Assembly: GCF_014646515.1 (NCBI RefSeq)
Contig: NZ_BMNK01000002.1
Coordinates: 143,964 to 207,963 of the forward strand
DNA from: Nonomuraea glycinis
GTDB lineage: Bacteria; Actinomycetota; Actinomycetes; Streptosporangiales; Streptosporangiaceae
DNA: 64,000 bases
Reading direction: 5' to 3'
Shown here: positions 17,772-26,140 of the stretch, piece after piece
Position numbering within the stretch: position 1 is the first letter of the stretch
How the letters are laid out: each line of letters begins with the position of its first letter
Translations under genes and position numbers: made by a program
Notes under the pieces: generated by a model
Database searches by the model: none
What the model saw: only the letters and a program-made list of their open reading frames with translations
What the model was told of the DNA's origin: nothing

Positions 17772-18158
17772 ATGTCGCTGACCGTTCCGAACGATCTGCT
17801 CGATCAGGCCCGAGCCGGAGAGGTCGATGACGCGGCGTTCCTCGCCTGCGTCCGAGACTCCCTGCCCTACGCCTGGTCGATGATCACCGAGCTGGTCGAG
17901 CAGCGTGACAAGACAGGAGCCGAGTTCGTCGACAACCAGGTGCCGCCGCCGGACGAGGAGGCTCGCGGGCAGCTCCTGCGCTGCTTGGCGAGCGACTCGA
18001 TGCGCGGTGCGCTGGAGCGCCACTTCAGCGTCAAACTCGCCTTCCAGAACTGCCACCGGGTGGCCGTGTTCGACCCGTCGGCCCGCGAGGCCCTGCGCGA
18101 GTTCGTCACCCCCCGCGCGCAGATCCTCAACCAGAAGCCCGAGCTGGTCGACTGCTGA
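17772..18158 (+). CDS. SCO5389-family conserved actinobacterial protein
   Basis: 128 residues with a good RBS (AAAGGAGAC). Features recognised from this Streptomyces-type family are an N-terminal helical segment ending SLPYAWSMI, EFVDNQVPPPDEEARGQLLR, and AFQNCHRVAVFD near the C-terminus. It has no signal peptide or membrane helix. The function is unknown; its conservation across actinomycetes suggests a cytoplasmic core role. It is a single-gene unit between the CooC-like ATPase and a convergent oxidoreductase. Confidence 0.85.
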   Translation: MSLTVPNDLLDQARAGEVDDAAFLACVRDSLPYAWSMITELVEQRDKTGAEFVDNQVPPPDEEARGQLLRCLASDSMRGALERHFSVKLAFQNCHRVAVFDPSAREALREFVTPRAQILNQKPELVDC

Positions 18159-18203
18159 GCCGAGCGTGCAGGCCACCCGCCGCACCGGCGGGTGGCCGTA
18201 CGG

Positions 18204-19172
18204 TCACCGCAGCGCGGGCAGCACCTCGGCGCCCAGCCGGCGGATGTTCTCCAGGGTCCGCCGGTGGTCTCCCGTACCTTCCACCATGAGGATGAAATGC
18301 TCGATCCCGGTCGTCCGTGACGTACGGACCAACGTCCGCGCGCAGTGCTCCGGCGAGCCGACCGGGTGCACCCGGGTGAGGAAGTCCACGTAGGCCGGCA
18401 CGTCCCTGGCCGGGCGCGGACGGCCGTCCACCGGCACGTATCCCGCCAGGCCGGGCTCCAGCCAGGCGGGCATCGCCTGCTTGAGCTCCCGGACCGCCTG
18501 CGGGGTGGTGTCCGCGACGTGGGCGAGCGCCGCGGCGATGTGGTCACTCGCCGATCCCCCGTGGCTCCTGACCATGGCCGCCTTGTCCTGGTCGCCGATG
18601 TGCATGCCGAGCAGCATCGGCAGGCCGCGCTCGGCCGCCAGCTCCGTGGTGGCCTCGGAGGTGCAGGCCACCACCGGGCGCATCCGGGCGGCGGGGACCA
18701 CGGTCGTCTCCCGGAAGCCGAAGAACTCGCCGCCGGCCGAGACCGGCCCGCCGGACAGGGCGGCGATCAGCAGATCGAGCGATTCGGCGAAACCCCGCTC
18801 GTACCGGGGCAGGCCGGTGCCGAAGACCTCCAGGTCCTGCCACGGGCCGCCCCTGCCCACTCCCAGCGTGAAGCGCCCGCCGGACAGGTGGTGCAGCATG
18901 GCGGCCTGCTCGGCCAGGGCCACCGGGTGCTGCGTGGACAGCACGCTCACCGCCGTGCCGAGGCCAATGCGGGTGGTACGGCCGATCGCGACCGCGGCCA
19001 GCGTCGTCGGCGAGGGGCAGACGCCGTACGACATGAAGTGGTGCTCCGCGATCCAGGCGTCGTCGAACCCGGCCCGCTCGGCGGCCACCACGAGCTCGAC
19101 CGCGTCGGCCAGGATCCGCCCCGGCTCCTGGCCGGGGAACTGGGCGGCGAGCAGGAAGATGCCGATCCGCAT
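18204..19172 (-). CDS. luciferase-like (LLM class) flavin/F420-dependent oxidoreductase
   Basis: 322 residues from the ATG at 19172 (GGTGGG upstream). The TIM-barrel pattern of the bacterial luciferase family is clear: MRIGIFLLAAQFPGQEPGR at the start, AERAGFDDAWIAEHHF, and GGRFTLGVGRGGPW. WIAEHH is typical of flavin-dependent LLM members. It lies downstream of RNase HII on the same strand with a repeat-filled gap. Substrate unknown. Confidence 0.88.
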   Translation of the reverse strand: MRIGIFLLAAQFPGQEPGRILADAVELVVAAERAGFDDAWIAEHHFMSYGVCPSPTTLAAVAIGRTTRIGLGTAVSVLSTQHPVALAEQAAMLHHLSGGRFTLGVGRGGPWQDLEVFGTGLPRYERGFAESLDLLIAALSGGPVSAGGEFFGFRETTVVPAARMRPVVACTSEATTELAAERGLPMLLGMHIGDQDKAAMVRSHGGSASDHIAAALAHVADTTPQAVRELKQAMPAWLEPGLAGYVPVDGRPRPARDVPAYVDFLTRVHPVGSPEHCARTLVRTSRTTGIEHFILMVEGTGDHRRTLENIRRLGAEVLPALR

Positions 19173-19200
19173 CCCACCGATGATGGCCGAGCCCGGCAGC

Positions 19201-19314
19201 CGGTGCCACCCGGAAAGTCTGCCGGCCCCGCCGGTGCCACCCGGGAAACCTGCCGGTGCCACCCGGGAGACCTGCCGGTGCCACCCGGGAAGCCTGCCGG
19301 CCCTGCCGGTGTCA
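19201..19314. repeat. tandem repeats (22/31 bp) after the RNase HII gene
   Basis: CGGTGCCACCCGG units start at 19201, 19232, 19254 and 19276, with a divergent fifth at 19307 that runs into the RNase HII stop. The spacing is 31, 22, 22 and 31 bp, the longer ones carrying a 9-bp insert. On the minus strand the first unit after the gene (GGCTGACACCGGCAGG) holds the stop codon, and later units have lost the TGA. Confidence 0.85.
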
Positions 19315-19983
19315 GCCGAAGAGGCTGGCCTGGCCCTCGCCCGCCGCCGGGTCGCGGTGCTGCTTGAGGTGGCGCCAGCGCGGGAGGTCGTCGAGGTAGG
19401 ACCAGGACAGGCGGTGGTACGGGGTCGGGCCGAGGCGGGCCAGCGCCTCCTGGTGCTGCGGCGACGGGTAGCCCGCGCTCTCGGCGAAGCCGTAGTCGTC
19501 CCAGCCGATGGTGGTCATGTAAGCGTCCCGGTGGACCTTGGCCAGCACCGAGGCGGCGGCCACCGAGATGCTGGCCGCGTCGCCTTTGACCTCCAGCCGC
19601 ACCGGCCAGGGCGGGCCGATGTAGTCGTGCTTGCCGTCCAGGATCAGCGCGTCGGGCCGGACCGGGAGCGCCGCCAGAGCGCGGCGGGCGGCTCTGCGCA
19701 GCGCCTGGGTCATGCCGAGCTCGTCGATCTCGGTGTGCGTGGCCTCGCCCAGGCCGATGCCCACCGCCCACGGCGCCAGCTCCGCCGCCACCTTCGCCCG
19801 CTTGGCGGCCGACAACTGCTTGGAGTCCGTGAGGCCCGTCGGAGGCGCCGACAGATCCGTGACGACGGCGCACACGGTGACCGGCCCCGCCCACGCCCCA
19901 CGGCCCACCTCGTCCACGCCCGCGACCGTACGGACGCTGGGCTGGGCGAGCAGCAACTGCTCGATGTCGTACGTCGGCGCCAT
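19312..19983 (-). CDS. rnhB: ribonuclease HII
   Basis: 223 residues, normal family length. [13 protein letters not shown] supplies the first two catalytic acids (Asp24, Glu25), [13 protein letters not shown] gives Asp116, and [22 protein letters not shown] carries the conserved GD and SIAAASI(L)AKV block. RNase HII removes ribonucleotides misincorporated in DNA and RNA primers. In many actinomycetes rnhB is near rplS/lepB/trmD; here it stands alone, flanked on both sides by intergenic tandem repeats. Confidence 0.95.
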   Translation of the reverse strand: MAPTYDIEQLLLAQPSVRTVAGVDEVGRGAWAGPVTVCAVVTDLSAPPTGLTDSKQLSAAKRAKVAAELAPWAVGIGLGEATHTEIDELGMTQALRRAARRALAALPVRPDALILDGKHDYIGPPWPVRLEVKGDAASISVAAASVLAKVHRDAYMTTIGWDDYGFAESAGYPSPQHQEALARLGPTPYHRLSWSYLDDLPRWRHLKQHRDPAAGEGQASLFG

Positions 19984-20003
19984 GACGGCAGACGCTACCG
20001 GAT

Positions 20004-20173
20004 CTCACCGCCCGGCCGACCGTACTGAATCTCACCGCCCGGCCGACCGTACTGAATCTCACCGCCCGGCCAGGCCGTACCGGACCTCACCGCTCAGCCA
20101 GGCCGTACCGGACCTCACCGCTCAGCCAGGCCGTACCGGACGTCACCGCTCAGCCAGGCCGTACCGGGCGTCA
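20004..20173. repeat. seven-copy 27/28-bp tandem array including a stop codon
   Basis: TCACCGCYCRGCC-type units begin around 20004, 20031, 20058, 20086, 20114, 20142 and 20170. Read on the minus strand, each unit resembles the last codons of the LysR gene (GGTACGCCCAGCCGAACGC then TGA) and each contains the TGA. The array fills the gap between the LysR stop and the RNase HII start (minus strand). Confidence 0.9.
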
Positions 20174-21106
20174 GCGTTCGGCTGGGCGTACCGGAGCGAG
20201 GTCTGCGGCGATGTAGCGGGCGGCGACGTGGATGGCCCGCAGGGTCACCGACACCGACGGGCGGTTGACGCTGGAGGCGCGCGCGACCGCCTGCACCTCG
20301 CGCGCCACCGGGTTGCCGGGGAACTGGCGCACCGACAGCCCGCGCACCCCGGCCGCCAGCGCCAGGGCGGGGACGGCGGCGATGCCGATGCCCTTGGCGA
20401 CCAGGGAGAGGATCGTTCCAAGCCCTTCGAACTCCCACGGCACCGGCCGGGTGCCGCCCACGTCGACGAAGAGCCGGTCGACCGCCAGCCGCGACGGCTC
20501 GCCGTCCGGGGTGGCCATCCACGGCTCGTCGCGCAGCTCGCGCAGGTCCAGCGGCACCGTGGGGTCGGCCAGGCGGTGCTTGCGCGGCACCACGAGCACC
20601 AGCGGGTCGTACAGCAGCGGGAAGACCCGCAGGCTCTCGCTGTCGCGGGCCTGGCCGTACCAGTCGTCGATCAGCGCGATGTCCGCCTCGCCCGACTGCA
20701 CCTCCCGCATCCCCCGTCCCGACCTGCTCTGCCGCAGCCTGAGCGTGAGCTCGGTGTGACGGCGGAGGGAGCGGGCGAGAGCTGGGGCGAATGCGACGGC
20801 CGCTGTGGGGAAGGCGGTTACGACGACACGCCCGGCGGGGCTGCCCGCGTGGGCCGACAGGTCCGATTCCGCCTCCTCGACCATGGAAAGGATGCGTTCC
20901 GCATGCGCCACCAGCCTCCGGCCGGCGTCGGTGAGCTCCGCGCTGCGTGCGGTCCTGTCGATGAGGGCCGTGCCGGTCTCCCGCTCCAGCGCCGCGAGCT
21001 GCTGGGAGACCGCCGACGGGCTGTAGCCCGTGGACGCGGCGGTCCCGGCGATGCTGCCCCGGCGGGCGAACTCGCAGATCAACGTCAGACGGCGCAAATC
21101 GAGCAT
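20171..21106 (-). CDS. LysR-family transcriptional regulator
   Basis: 311 residues. N-terminal winged HTH with SPSAVSQQLAALERETG, followed by a periplasmic-binding-like effector domain. It is divergent from the aminotransferase with 79 bp between starts, so the aminotransferase is its probable target. Its 3' end is copied six more times in the downstream array. Confidence 0.92.
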   Translation of the reverse strand: MLDLRRLTLICEFARRGSIAGTAASTGYSPSAVSQQLAALERETGTALIDRTARSAELTDAGRRLVAHAERILSMVEEAESDLSAHAGSPAGRVVVTAFPTAAVAFAPALARSLRRHTELTLRLRQSRSGRGMREVQSGEADIALIDDWYGQARDSESLRVFPLLYDPLVLVVPRKHRLADPTVPLDLRELRDEPWMATPDGEPSRLAVDRLFVDVGGTRPVPWEFEGLGTILSLVAKGIGIAAVPALALAAGVRGLSVRQFPGNPVAREVQAVARASSVNRPSVSVTLRAIHVAARYIAADLAPVRPAER

Positions 21107-21185
21107 CAGACTTCCTTATGCCTACCCACCAAAAGCCTCGCTTGTCCTGATGCCTCTATCCAACCACCCTGGGAACGTGACAAAC

Positions 21186-22436
21186 ATGACCGTGACCCTG
21201 TCCGCCACCCTGGCGGCCAACGAAGACATCGAGCGAAGACGCCGCGCCGGGGAACACGTGCTCCACCTGGCTTTCGGTGAGGCAGGGCTGCCCGTGCACC
21301 CGGCGCTGCGCGACAAGCTGGTCGCCGCCTCCGATCGCAACGGCTACGGGCCGGTCGCGGGGGCGGCCGAGCTCCGGAGCGCGGCGGCGGGCTACTGGAC
21401 ACGACGGGGGCTCACCACCGACCCCGAGCAGGTCGTCAGCGGACCGGGCAGCAAGTCGCTGCTGTACGGCCTGCTGCTGGCGATCGGCGGCGACATCGTC
21501 CTGCCCAGACCCAGTTGGGTCAGCTACGCCGCGCAGGCCGACCTGGTCGGCTCCCACCCCATCCTGGTCCCCACGCCACACGGCGAGGGTGGCGTGCCGG
21601 ACCCGGATTTGGTCACCGCGGCCGTGCAGCGCGCCAGGGCCCAGGGCCGGACCGTCCGCTCCCTGCTCGTGACGCTGCCGGACAACCCCACGGGCCGGCT
21701 CGCGACGCCCCCGACCATCCGCCGCCTGGTGGAGGTCGCCCGCGAGCTCGACCTCTACATCATCTCCGACGAGATCTACCGTGACCTGCTGCACGACCCG
21801 GCCACGCCGTACACCTCACCGGCGGACCTGGCTCCCGAGCGCACGGTCGTCACCACCGGCCTGAGCAAGAGCCTGGCGCTCGGCGGCTGGCGGATCGGCG
21901 TGGCCCGGCTGCCCGATGACGCGGCCGACCTGCGGGCCGGCCTGCTCGCGGTGGCCAGCGAGATCTGGTCGGCCCCGGCCGCCCCGGTGCAGGAGGCCGC
22001 GGCGTACGCCTTCACCGATCCGCCCGAGCTGACCGAGCGCATCGCGCTGAGCGGGAGGCTGCACGGCACGCTGGCGCACGCCGTACGCGACCGGTTCGTC
22101 GCGATCGGGGCCGACGTGCCCGTCCCCCAGGGCGGCTTCTATCTCTATCCGGACCTGAGCCACCTGCGGCTCGGCGGCGCGGCGGAGATCACCAGAATCC
22201 TGCTCGACGAGCACGGCATCGGCGTGCTGCCCGGCCACGCGTTCGGCGACGACCCCGCCGCCGCGCGGGTGCGCGTCGCGGTCAGCCTGCTGTACGGGAC
22301 CACGGCCGACGACCGCACCGCCGCGCTGAACAGCGCGGATCCACTCCAGCTCCCCTGGATCGCGGCCGCGCTCGACCACCTGTCGATGGGACTGAAGGAG
22401 CTTTCCCTGGTACGGCAAGCAGCGCTCGTGCCGTGA
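21186..22436 (+). CDS. PLP-dependent class I/II aminotransferase
   Basis: 416 residues from the ATG at 21186; an ATG at 21150 is in frame but lacks any RBS. Conserved features are PDNPTG (substrate/PLP contact), ISDEIYRDLL (Asp and Tyr of the PLP site), the Schiff-base lysine in TGLSKSLALGGWRIG, and a C-terminal arginine in AARVRVAVS. The family covers aspartate, aromatic and branched-chain aminotransferases; specificity cannot be read. It is probably controlled by the divergent LysR protein and ends at a strong hairpin terminator. Confidence 0.9.
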   Translation: MTVTLSATLAANEDIERRRRAGEHVLHLAFGEAGLPVHPALRDKLVAASDRNGYGPVAGAAELRSAAAGYWTRRGLTTDPEQVVSGPGSKSLLYGLLLAIGGDIVLPRPSWVSYAAQADLVGSHPILVPTPHGEGGVPDPDLVTAAVQRARAQGRTVRSLLVTLPDNPTGRLATPPTIRRLVEVARELDLYIISDEIYRDLLHDPATPYTSPADLAPERTVVTTGLSKSLALGGWRIGVARLPDDAADLRAGLLAVASEIWSAPAAPVQEAAAYAFTDPPELTERIALSGRLHGTLAHAVRDRFVAIGADVPVPQGGFYLYPDLSHLRLGGAAEITRILLDEHGIGVLPGHAFGDDPAAARVRVAVSLLYGTTADDRTAALNSADPLQLPWIAAALDHLSMGLKELSLVRQAALVP

Positions 22437-22444
22437 ACCCGCGA

Positions 22445-22473
22445 GGCCCCGCCCGACGGAAATGGGCGGGGCC
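22445..22473 (+). terminator. hairpin terminator after the aminotransferase
   Basis: Perfect 10-bp GC stem GGCCCCGCCC / GGGCGGGGCC with a 9-nt loop, followed by GCAATTTT. It isolates the aminotransferase from the regulator downstream. The rest of the gap to 22685 holds the SARP-type repeat described next and no gene. Confidence 0.85.
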
Positions 22474-22569
22474 GCAATTTTCCTGGCACCTATTTCTCTT
22501 CGAGCGTGACGCCCCCGTTTTTCCTGGGTCACGCTCGCTGACCACAGGATGCTGTGCACGGCTCAATGC

Positions 22570-22591
22570 CGAATCAAAGGCGAATCAACGC
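22570..22591 (+). promoter_or_regulatory. SARP-type direct repeat upstream of the AfsR-like gene
   Basis: CGAATCA occurs at 22570-22576 and again at 22581-22587, an 11-bp period, within CGAATCAAAGG CGAATCAACGC. SARP/AfsR proteins bind direct heptamer repeats spaced 11 bp apart. The site is about 95 bp before the start of the regulator, suggesting autoregulation, and it recurs after the gene at 25947. Confidence 0.5.
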
Positions 22592-22685
22592 TTCGGTTAA
22601 CGAATGCCTCCGTGCCTAGGTGCTCGGCGACTATGGATCTATCATTCGGTAACAAATCGTTCCATTGCGTTGGAGACAAGCGGGC

Positions 22686-25679
22686 ATGGCTGGTCAGGAC
22701 GTCGAAAGCAGGCTGCGGTTCGCCGTGCTGGGTCCCGTCCGCGCGTGGCGCGATGGCAGCGAGCTCGATCTGGGCACCCCGTTGCAGCGGTCGATCCTCG
22801 GCATGCTGCTCCTGCGCGAGGGCCGGGCGGTCACGCCGTCCGAGATGATCGACGCCGTCTGGGGTGAGGAAGCGCCCCCGAGAGCGCTGGGCGCGCTGCG
22901 CACCTACGTCTCCCGGCTGCGCACGGTCCTGGAGCCGCACCGGCCCGCCCGTACCCGTCCTGACCTGCTCACCTCCGTCGGCCGGGGCTACGCCCTGCGG
23001 TTGCCCCCGAACTCCCTGGACCTGACCCGGTTCGAGGCGGGCATCGCCGAGGCGGAGACCGCGCGCCGGGCGGGCAAGCTGTCGGCCGCCGCCGAGTGCC
23101 TGCGCGTCGCGCTCGGCCTGTTCGAGGGCGAGCCGCTGGCCGGAGCCGTCGGCCCCTACGCCGAGCACCAGCGCGACCGGCTGGTCGAGCGCCGGCTCAA
23201 CGTCATCGAGTCGCTCATGGATTTGGACCTGGAGCTCGGCAATCACGCGGCGGTGGTCTCCGAGCTGATCGCGCTGACCGCCGACCACCCGCTGCGCGAG
23301 CGGCTGCGCGCCCAGCTCATGCTGGCCTACTACCGGTGCGGGCGGCAGGGCGACGCGCTGGCGGTGTTCACCGAGACGCGCGAGGCCCTGATCGAGGAGC
23401 TCGGCATCGAGCCGGGCCCCGAGCTGGCCGCGCTGCACCAGCGCATCCTGGCCGCCGACCCCACGCTGGCCGTCACGCCGGCCGCCACTGGAGCCGCCGC
23501 CGGGGCCGCCGCGCAGGCGCCCGAGCCGGAGGAGGATCCGGCGCCGGAGCTGCCCCGCCCCGCGCAGTTGCCGGCCGCGGTGAACGACTTCACCGGGCGC
23601 AGGGAGATCGCCGGGCGGCTCCGTACGCTGCTGTCGGCGCAGTCGTCGGCCGAAGGGGTGCCCGTCGCGGTGATCTGCGGCATCGGCGGCGTCGGCAAGA
23701 CGACGCTGGCCGTCCACGTGGCGCACGCGAGCGGCGAGGTGTTCCCCGACGGGCAGCTCTACGTCGACCTGCGCGGGTACGCCGACGAGGCCACCGCGCC
23801 CGAGTCGGCGCTCGGCGCGTTCCTGCGGGCCCTCGGCATCCCGCCCGACGTGATCCCGGAAGTGCCGGCCGAGCGCTCCGCGCTGTACCGGTCGCTGCTC
23901 GCCGACCGGCGCATCCTGGTGCTGCTCGACAACGCTCGCGACGCCGCGCAGGTGAGCCCGCTGCTGCCCGGTTCGCCCGGATGCGCGGCGCTGGTCACCA
24001 GCCGGGTCAAGCTCGCCGACCTGCCGTCGGCCCGGCTGATCGACCTGGACGTGATGGAGCCGGACGAGGCCCTGTCGCTGTTCGCCGCGGTGGCCGGGCC
24101 CGAGCGGGTGGCGGCCGAGCACGCCGCCGCCATGGACGTGGTGGCCGCCTGCGGGTTCCTGCCGCTGGCCGTACGGATCGTGGCGGCCAGACTGGCGGCC
24201 CGGCCGTCCTGGACGGTGAGCTCGCTGGTGTCCCGGCTGGCCGACGAGCAGCGCCGCCTGGACGAGCTGCGGGTGGGTGACCTCGCCGTCGAGGCCACGT
24301 TCGCGCTCGGGTACGGCCAGCTCGAAGCCGCCCAAGCTCGTGCGTTCCGGCTGCTGTCGCTGCCCACCGGGCCGGACATCTCCACCGGAGCCGCGGCCGC
24401 CGTCCTGTCGCTGACCGCGCGCCAGGCCGAGGACGTGCTGGAGTCGCTCGTCGACGCGAGCCTGCTGGAGGCGCCCGCCCCCGGCCGCTACCGCTTCCAC
24501 GACCTGCTCAAGCTGTTCGCGCGGCGGGCGCTGGAGAAGAGCGAGCGGCCGCAGGCCCGCACCATGGCGCTGCGCAGGCTGCTCGACTTCTATCTCGCCT
24601 CCTGCCAGTCGGCGCACCGGCTGGCCTACGAGGGCAGCATGATCTCCGGCAACCTCGCGGTGGCCGGCAGCGGCCGCGTGTTCGGCACGACCGACGAGGC
24701 CGTCGCCTGGCTGATCGCCGAGGGCGACTCGCTGTTCGCCGCGATCAACCAGGCCGCCACCTCCTCGCGCGCCGCCGAGCAGCTCCTGCCCGCCGGCGAC
24801 CTGCTGGTGGCCATGGAGCCGCTGCTGGAGTCCGGCACCCACACCCGCGAGTTCGACCACGGGACCCGCGCCGTGCTCGCCGCCGCCATGAAGATCGGCG
24901 ACCAGGCCAGTGAGCTGCGTGCCAGGTACGTGCTCGGCAGGGTGCTGTTCGCCGGGAACCGGTTGCCGGAGGCGGAGGAGCAGTTCAAGATCGTGCACGA
25001 GCTGTCCACGGCGCGCCAGGAGAAGATCGTCACCGGCGAGGTGCTGAACGCCCTGGCCGTCGTCGTCGGCCGCCAGCGCCGCCACACCGAGGCGCTGGCC
25101 TGGTTCGAGACGGCCTCGCAGTGGTACCGCGACAACGGCGTGCCCGCCGGTGAGGCGCTGGTGCTCAGCTACTCCGCCCGCGACCACCTCGGCCTGGGCC
25201 ACGCCAAGGACGCCATCGCCGCGGCCGAGAAGGGCCTGGCCATCTTCACCGAGATCGGCAGCGGCGCCGGCACCGCAAGGGCCCGCTACCACCTCGGCAT
25301 CGTGCTGTCGCGGGTCGGCCGGCTCACCGAGGCCGTCCACCACCACGCCGAATGCCTGGAGTTCTTCAGGGCGAGCAAGCAGCGCGTCTGGGAGCAGCGG
25401 GTCTGCTCCCGGCTGGCGGAGACGTTCATCACCGCCGAGCGCTACAGCGACGCCGTGCGCCACGCGGAGGAGGCCCTGGTGGTCTCCAGGGAGATCGGCC
25501 ATCCGTTCGGGGAAGCGCTCTCCCTCACGGTGCTGGGCAAGGCGCTCAAAGGGCTCGGCAGCGCCACGAGGAGCACCGACTGTCTACGGCAGGCCTTCGA
25601 CATCTTCACCCGCCTCGGCGCCCCCGAGGCCGGGGACCTCAGGCTCCTCCTGGACGGCGCTCAGGTCGTCGAGTCCTGA
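22686..25679 (+). CDS. AfsR-type SARP regulator (wHTH-BTAD-NB-ARC-TPR)
   Basis: 997 residues from the ATG at 22686 (GGAG about 9 nt before), nearly the size of S. coelicolor AfsR (993). Domains in order: OmpR-type winged HTH (about 10-105), bacterial transcriptional activation domain (110-255), an Ala/Pro linker, an NB-ARC ATPase with Walker A CGIGGVGKTTLAVHVAH near 331-345 and ILVLLDNARDAAQ as Walker B, then TPR repeats to the end. AfsR-type proteins integrate phosphorylation and ATP signals to activate secondary metabolism. No biosynthetic cluster is next to it, so a global role is likelier than a cluster-specific one. The next plus-strand ORF is a small basic protein. Confidence 0.93.
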   Translation: MAGQDVESRLRFAVLGPVRAWRDGSELDLGTPLQRSILGMLLLREGRAVTPSEMIDAVWGEEAPPRALGALRTYVSRLRTVLEPHRPARTRPDLLTSVGRGYALRLPPNSLDLTRFEAGIAEAETARRAGKLSAAAECLRVALGLFEGEPLAGAVGPYAEHQRDRLVERRLNVIESLMDLDLELGNHAAVVSELIALTADHPLRERLRAQLMLAYYRCGRQGDALAVFTETREALIEELGIEPGPELAALHQRILAADPTLAVTPAATGAAAGAAAQAPEPEEDPAPELPRPAQLPAAVNDFTGRREIAGRLRTLLSAQSSAEGVPVAVICGIGGVGKTTLAVHVAHASGEVFPDGQLYVDLRGYADEATAPESALGAFLRALGIPPDVIPEVPAERSALYRSLLADRRILVLLDNARDAAQVSPLLPGSPGCAALVTSRVKLADLPSARLIDLDVMEPDEALSLFAAVAGPERVAAEHAAAMDVVAACGFLPLAVRIVAARLAARPSWTVSSLVSRLADEQRRLDELRVGDLAVEATFALGYGQLEAAQARAFRLLSLPTGPDISTGAAAAVLSLTARQAEDVLESLVDASLLEAPAPGRYRFHDLLKLFARRALEKSERPQARTMALRRLLDFYLASCQSAHRLAYEGSMISGNLAVAGSGRVFGTTDEAVAWLIAEGDSLFAAINQAATSSRAAEQLLPAGDLLVAMEPLLESGTHTREFDHGTRAVLAAAMKIGDQASELRARYVLGRVLFAGNRLPEAEEQFKIVHELSTARQEKIVTGEVLNALAVVVGRQRRHTEALAWFETASQWYRDNGVPAGEALVLSYSARDHLGLGHAKDAIAAAEKGLAIFTEIGSGAGTARARYHLGIVLSRVGRLTEAVHHHAECLEFFRASKQRVWEQRVCSRLAETFITAERYSDAVRHAEEALVVSREIGHPFGEALSLTVLGKALKGLGSATRSTDCLRQAFDIFTRLGAPEAGDLRLLLDGAQVVES

Positions 25680-25946
25680 GTACAGCTCGTCGTCCAGACG
25701 TGTCATCCACACATGATTGAACAAGGCTGTCCTCTTCGGGCGTCAGGAGCCCCCGCCGATCCGTACCGAGCTGGAATTCGGCCCGGCCGGCCGTCTGACC
25801 GCCACGCTTCGCTAGGGGGCCCGGTTATCCGGATGCTCCGCGTAGCGGCTAGCCGCCTCACATCGACGGCCGGCCGGACCCGACACGGCCCTCGAACCCC
25901 CCAGGTCCGTGTCGCAGATCACAGCCTGCCCGGGGGCGCTCAACAA

Positions 25947-25968
25947 CCAATCAACGGCGAATCAAAGA
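25947..25968 (+). promoter_or_regulatory. second SARP-type direct repeat, downstream of the AfsR-like gene
   Basis: AATCA occurs at 25949 and 25960 (11-bp period) within CCAATCAACGG CGAATCAAAG, closely matching the repeat before the regulator. Weaker single copies follow at about 26043 (AAATCAAGG) and 26083 (CGAATCATG). It lies directly before the small ORF at 25985. No clear -10 box lies between the repeat and that ORF, which weakens a simple promoter model. Confidence 0.45.
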
Positions 25969-25984
25969 AAGAAGAGAGGGCCCG

Positions 25985-26140
25985 GTGAAGCACGGGCACC
26001 GGGGTGCGTCCGGCGAAGCAAAGGAAGCGGGTGGACCTGGCAAATCAAGGGAAGGTGGGCCCGGCGGGCCCAGGAAGAGGCGAATCATGGAGGAGGGAAC
26101 GGCTCAGCGGATCAGAGAAGGAAGTAGCGTTCGGCGATGA
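25985..26140 (+). CDS. candidate small basic protein, 51 residues (AfsS-like position)
   Basis: A GTG with GAGAGGG 4 nt upstream opens a 51-residue frame rich in Gly, Lys, Arg and Glu (PRKRR near the middle, no hydrophobic core), so the product would be disordered. It lies about 300 bp after an AfsR-type gene and just after a SARP-type repeat. In Streptomyces, afsR is followed by the 63-residue activator gene afsS, whose promoter AfsR binds through direct repeats. I see no sequence similarity to AfsS itself. Its last 29 nt overlap the convergent methyltransferase. The 25680-25984 gap otherwise holds no gene; this stretch is strikingly purine-rich on the plus strand. Confidence 0.35.
   Translation: MKHGHRGASGEAKEAGGPGKSREGGPGGPRKRRIMEEGTAQRIREGSSVRR

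Noticed and set aside
22563..25502. 979-codon open frame antisense to the AfsR-type regulator
   Set aside because: High GC makes long antisense frames common; the product is a low-complexity Gly/Arg/Val/Leu mix without a family match, and the plus strand has clear domains.
22686..25679. Pathway-specific activator of a local biosynthetic cluster
   Set aside because: No polyketide, peptide synthetase, RiPP or terpene genes adjacent; size and domains fit a global AfsR-type protein.
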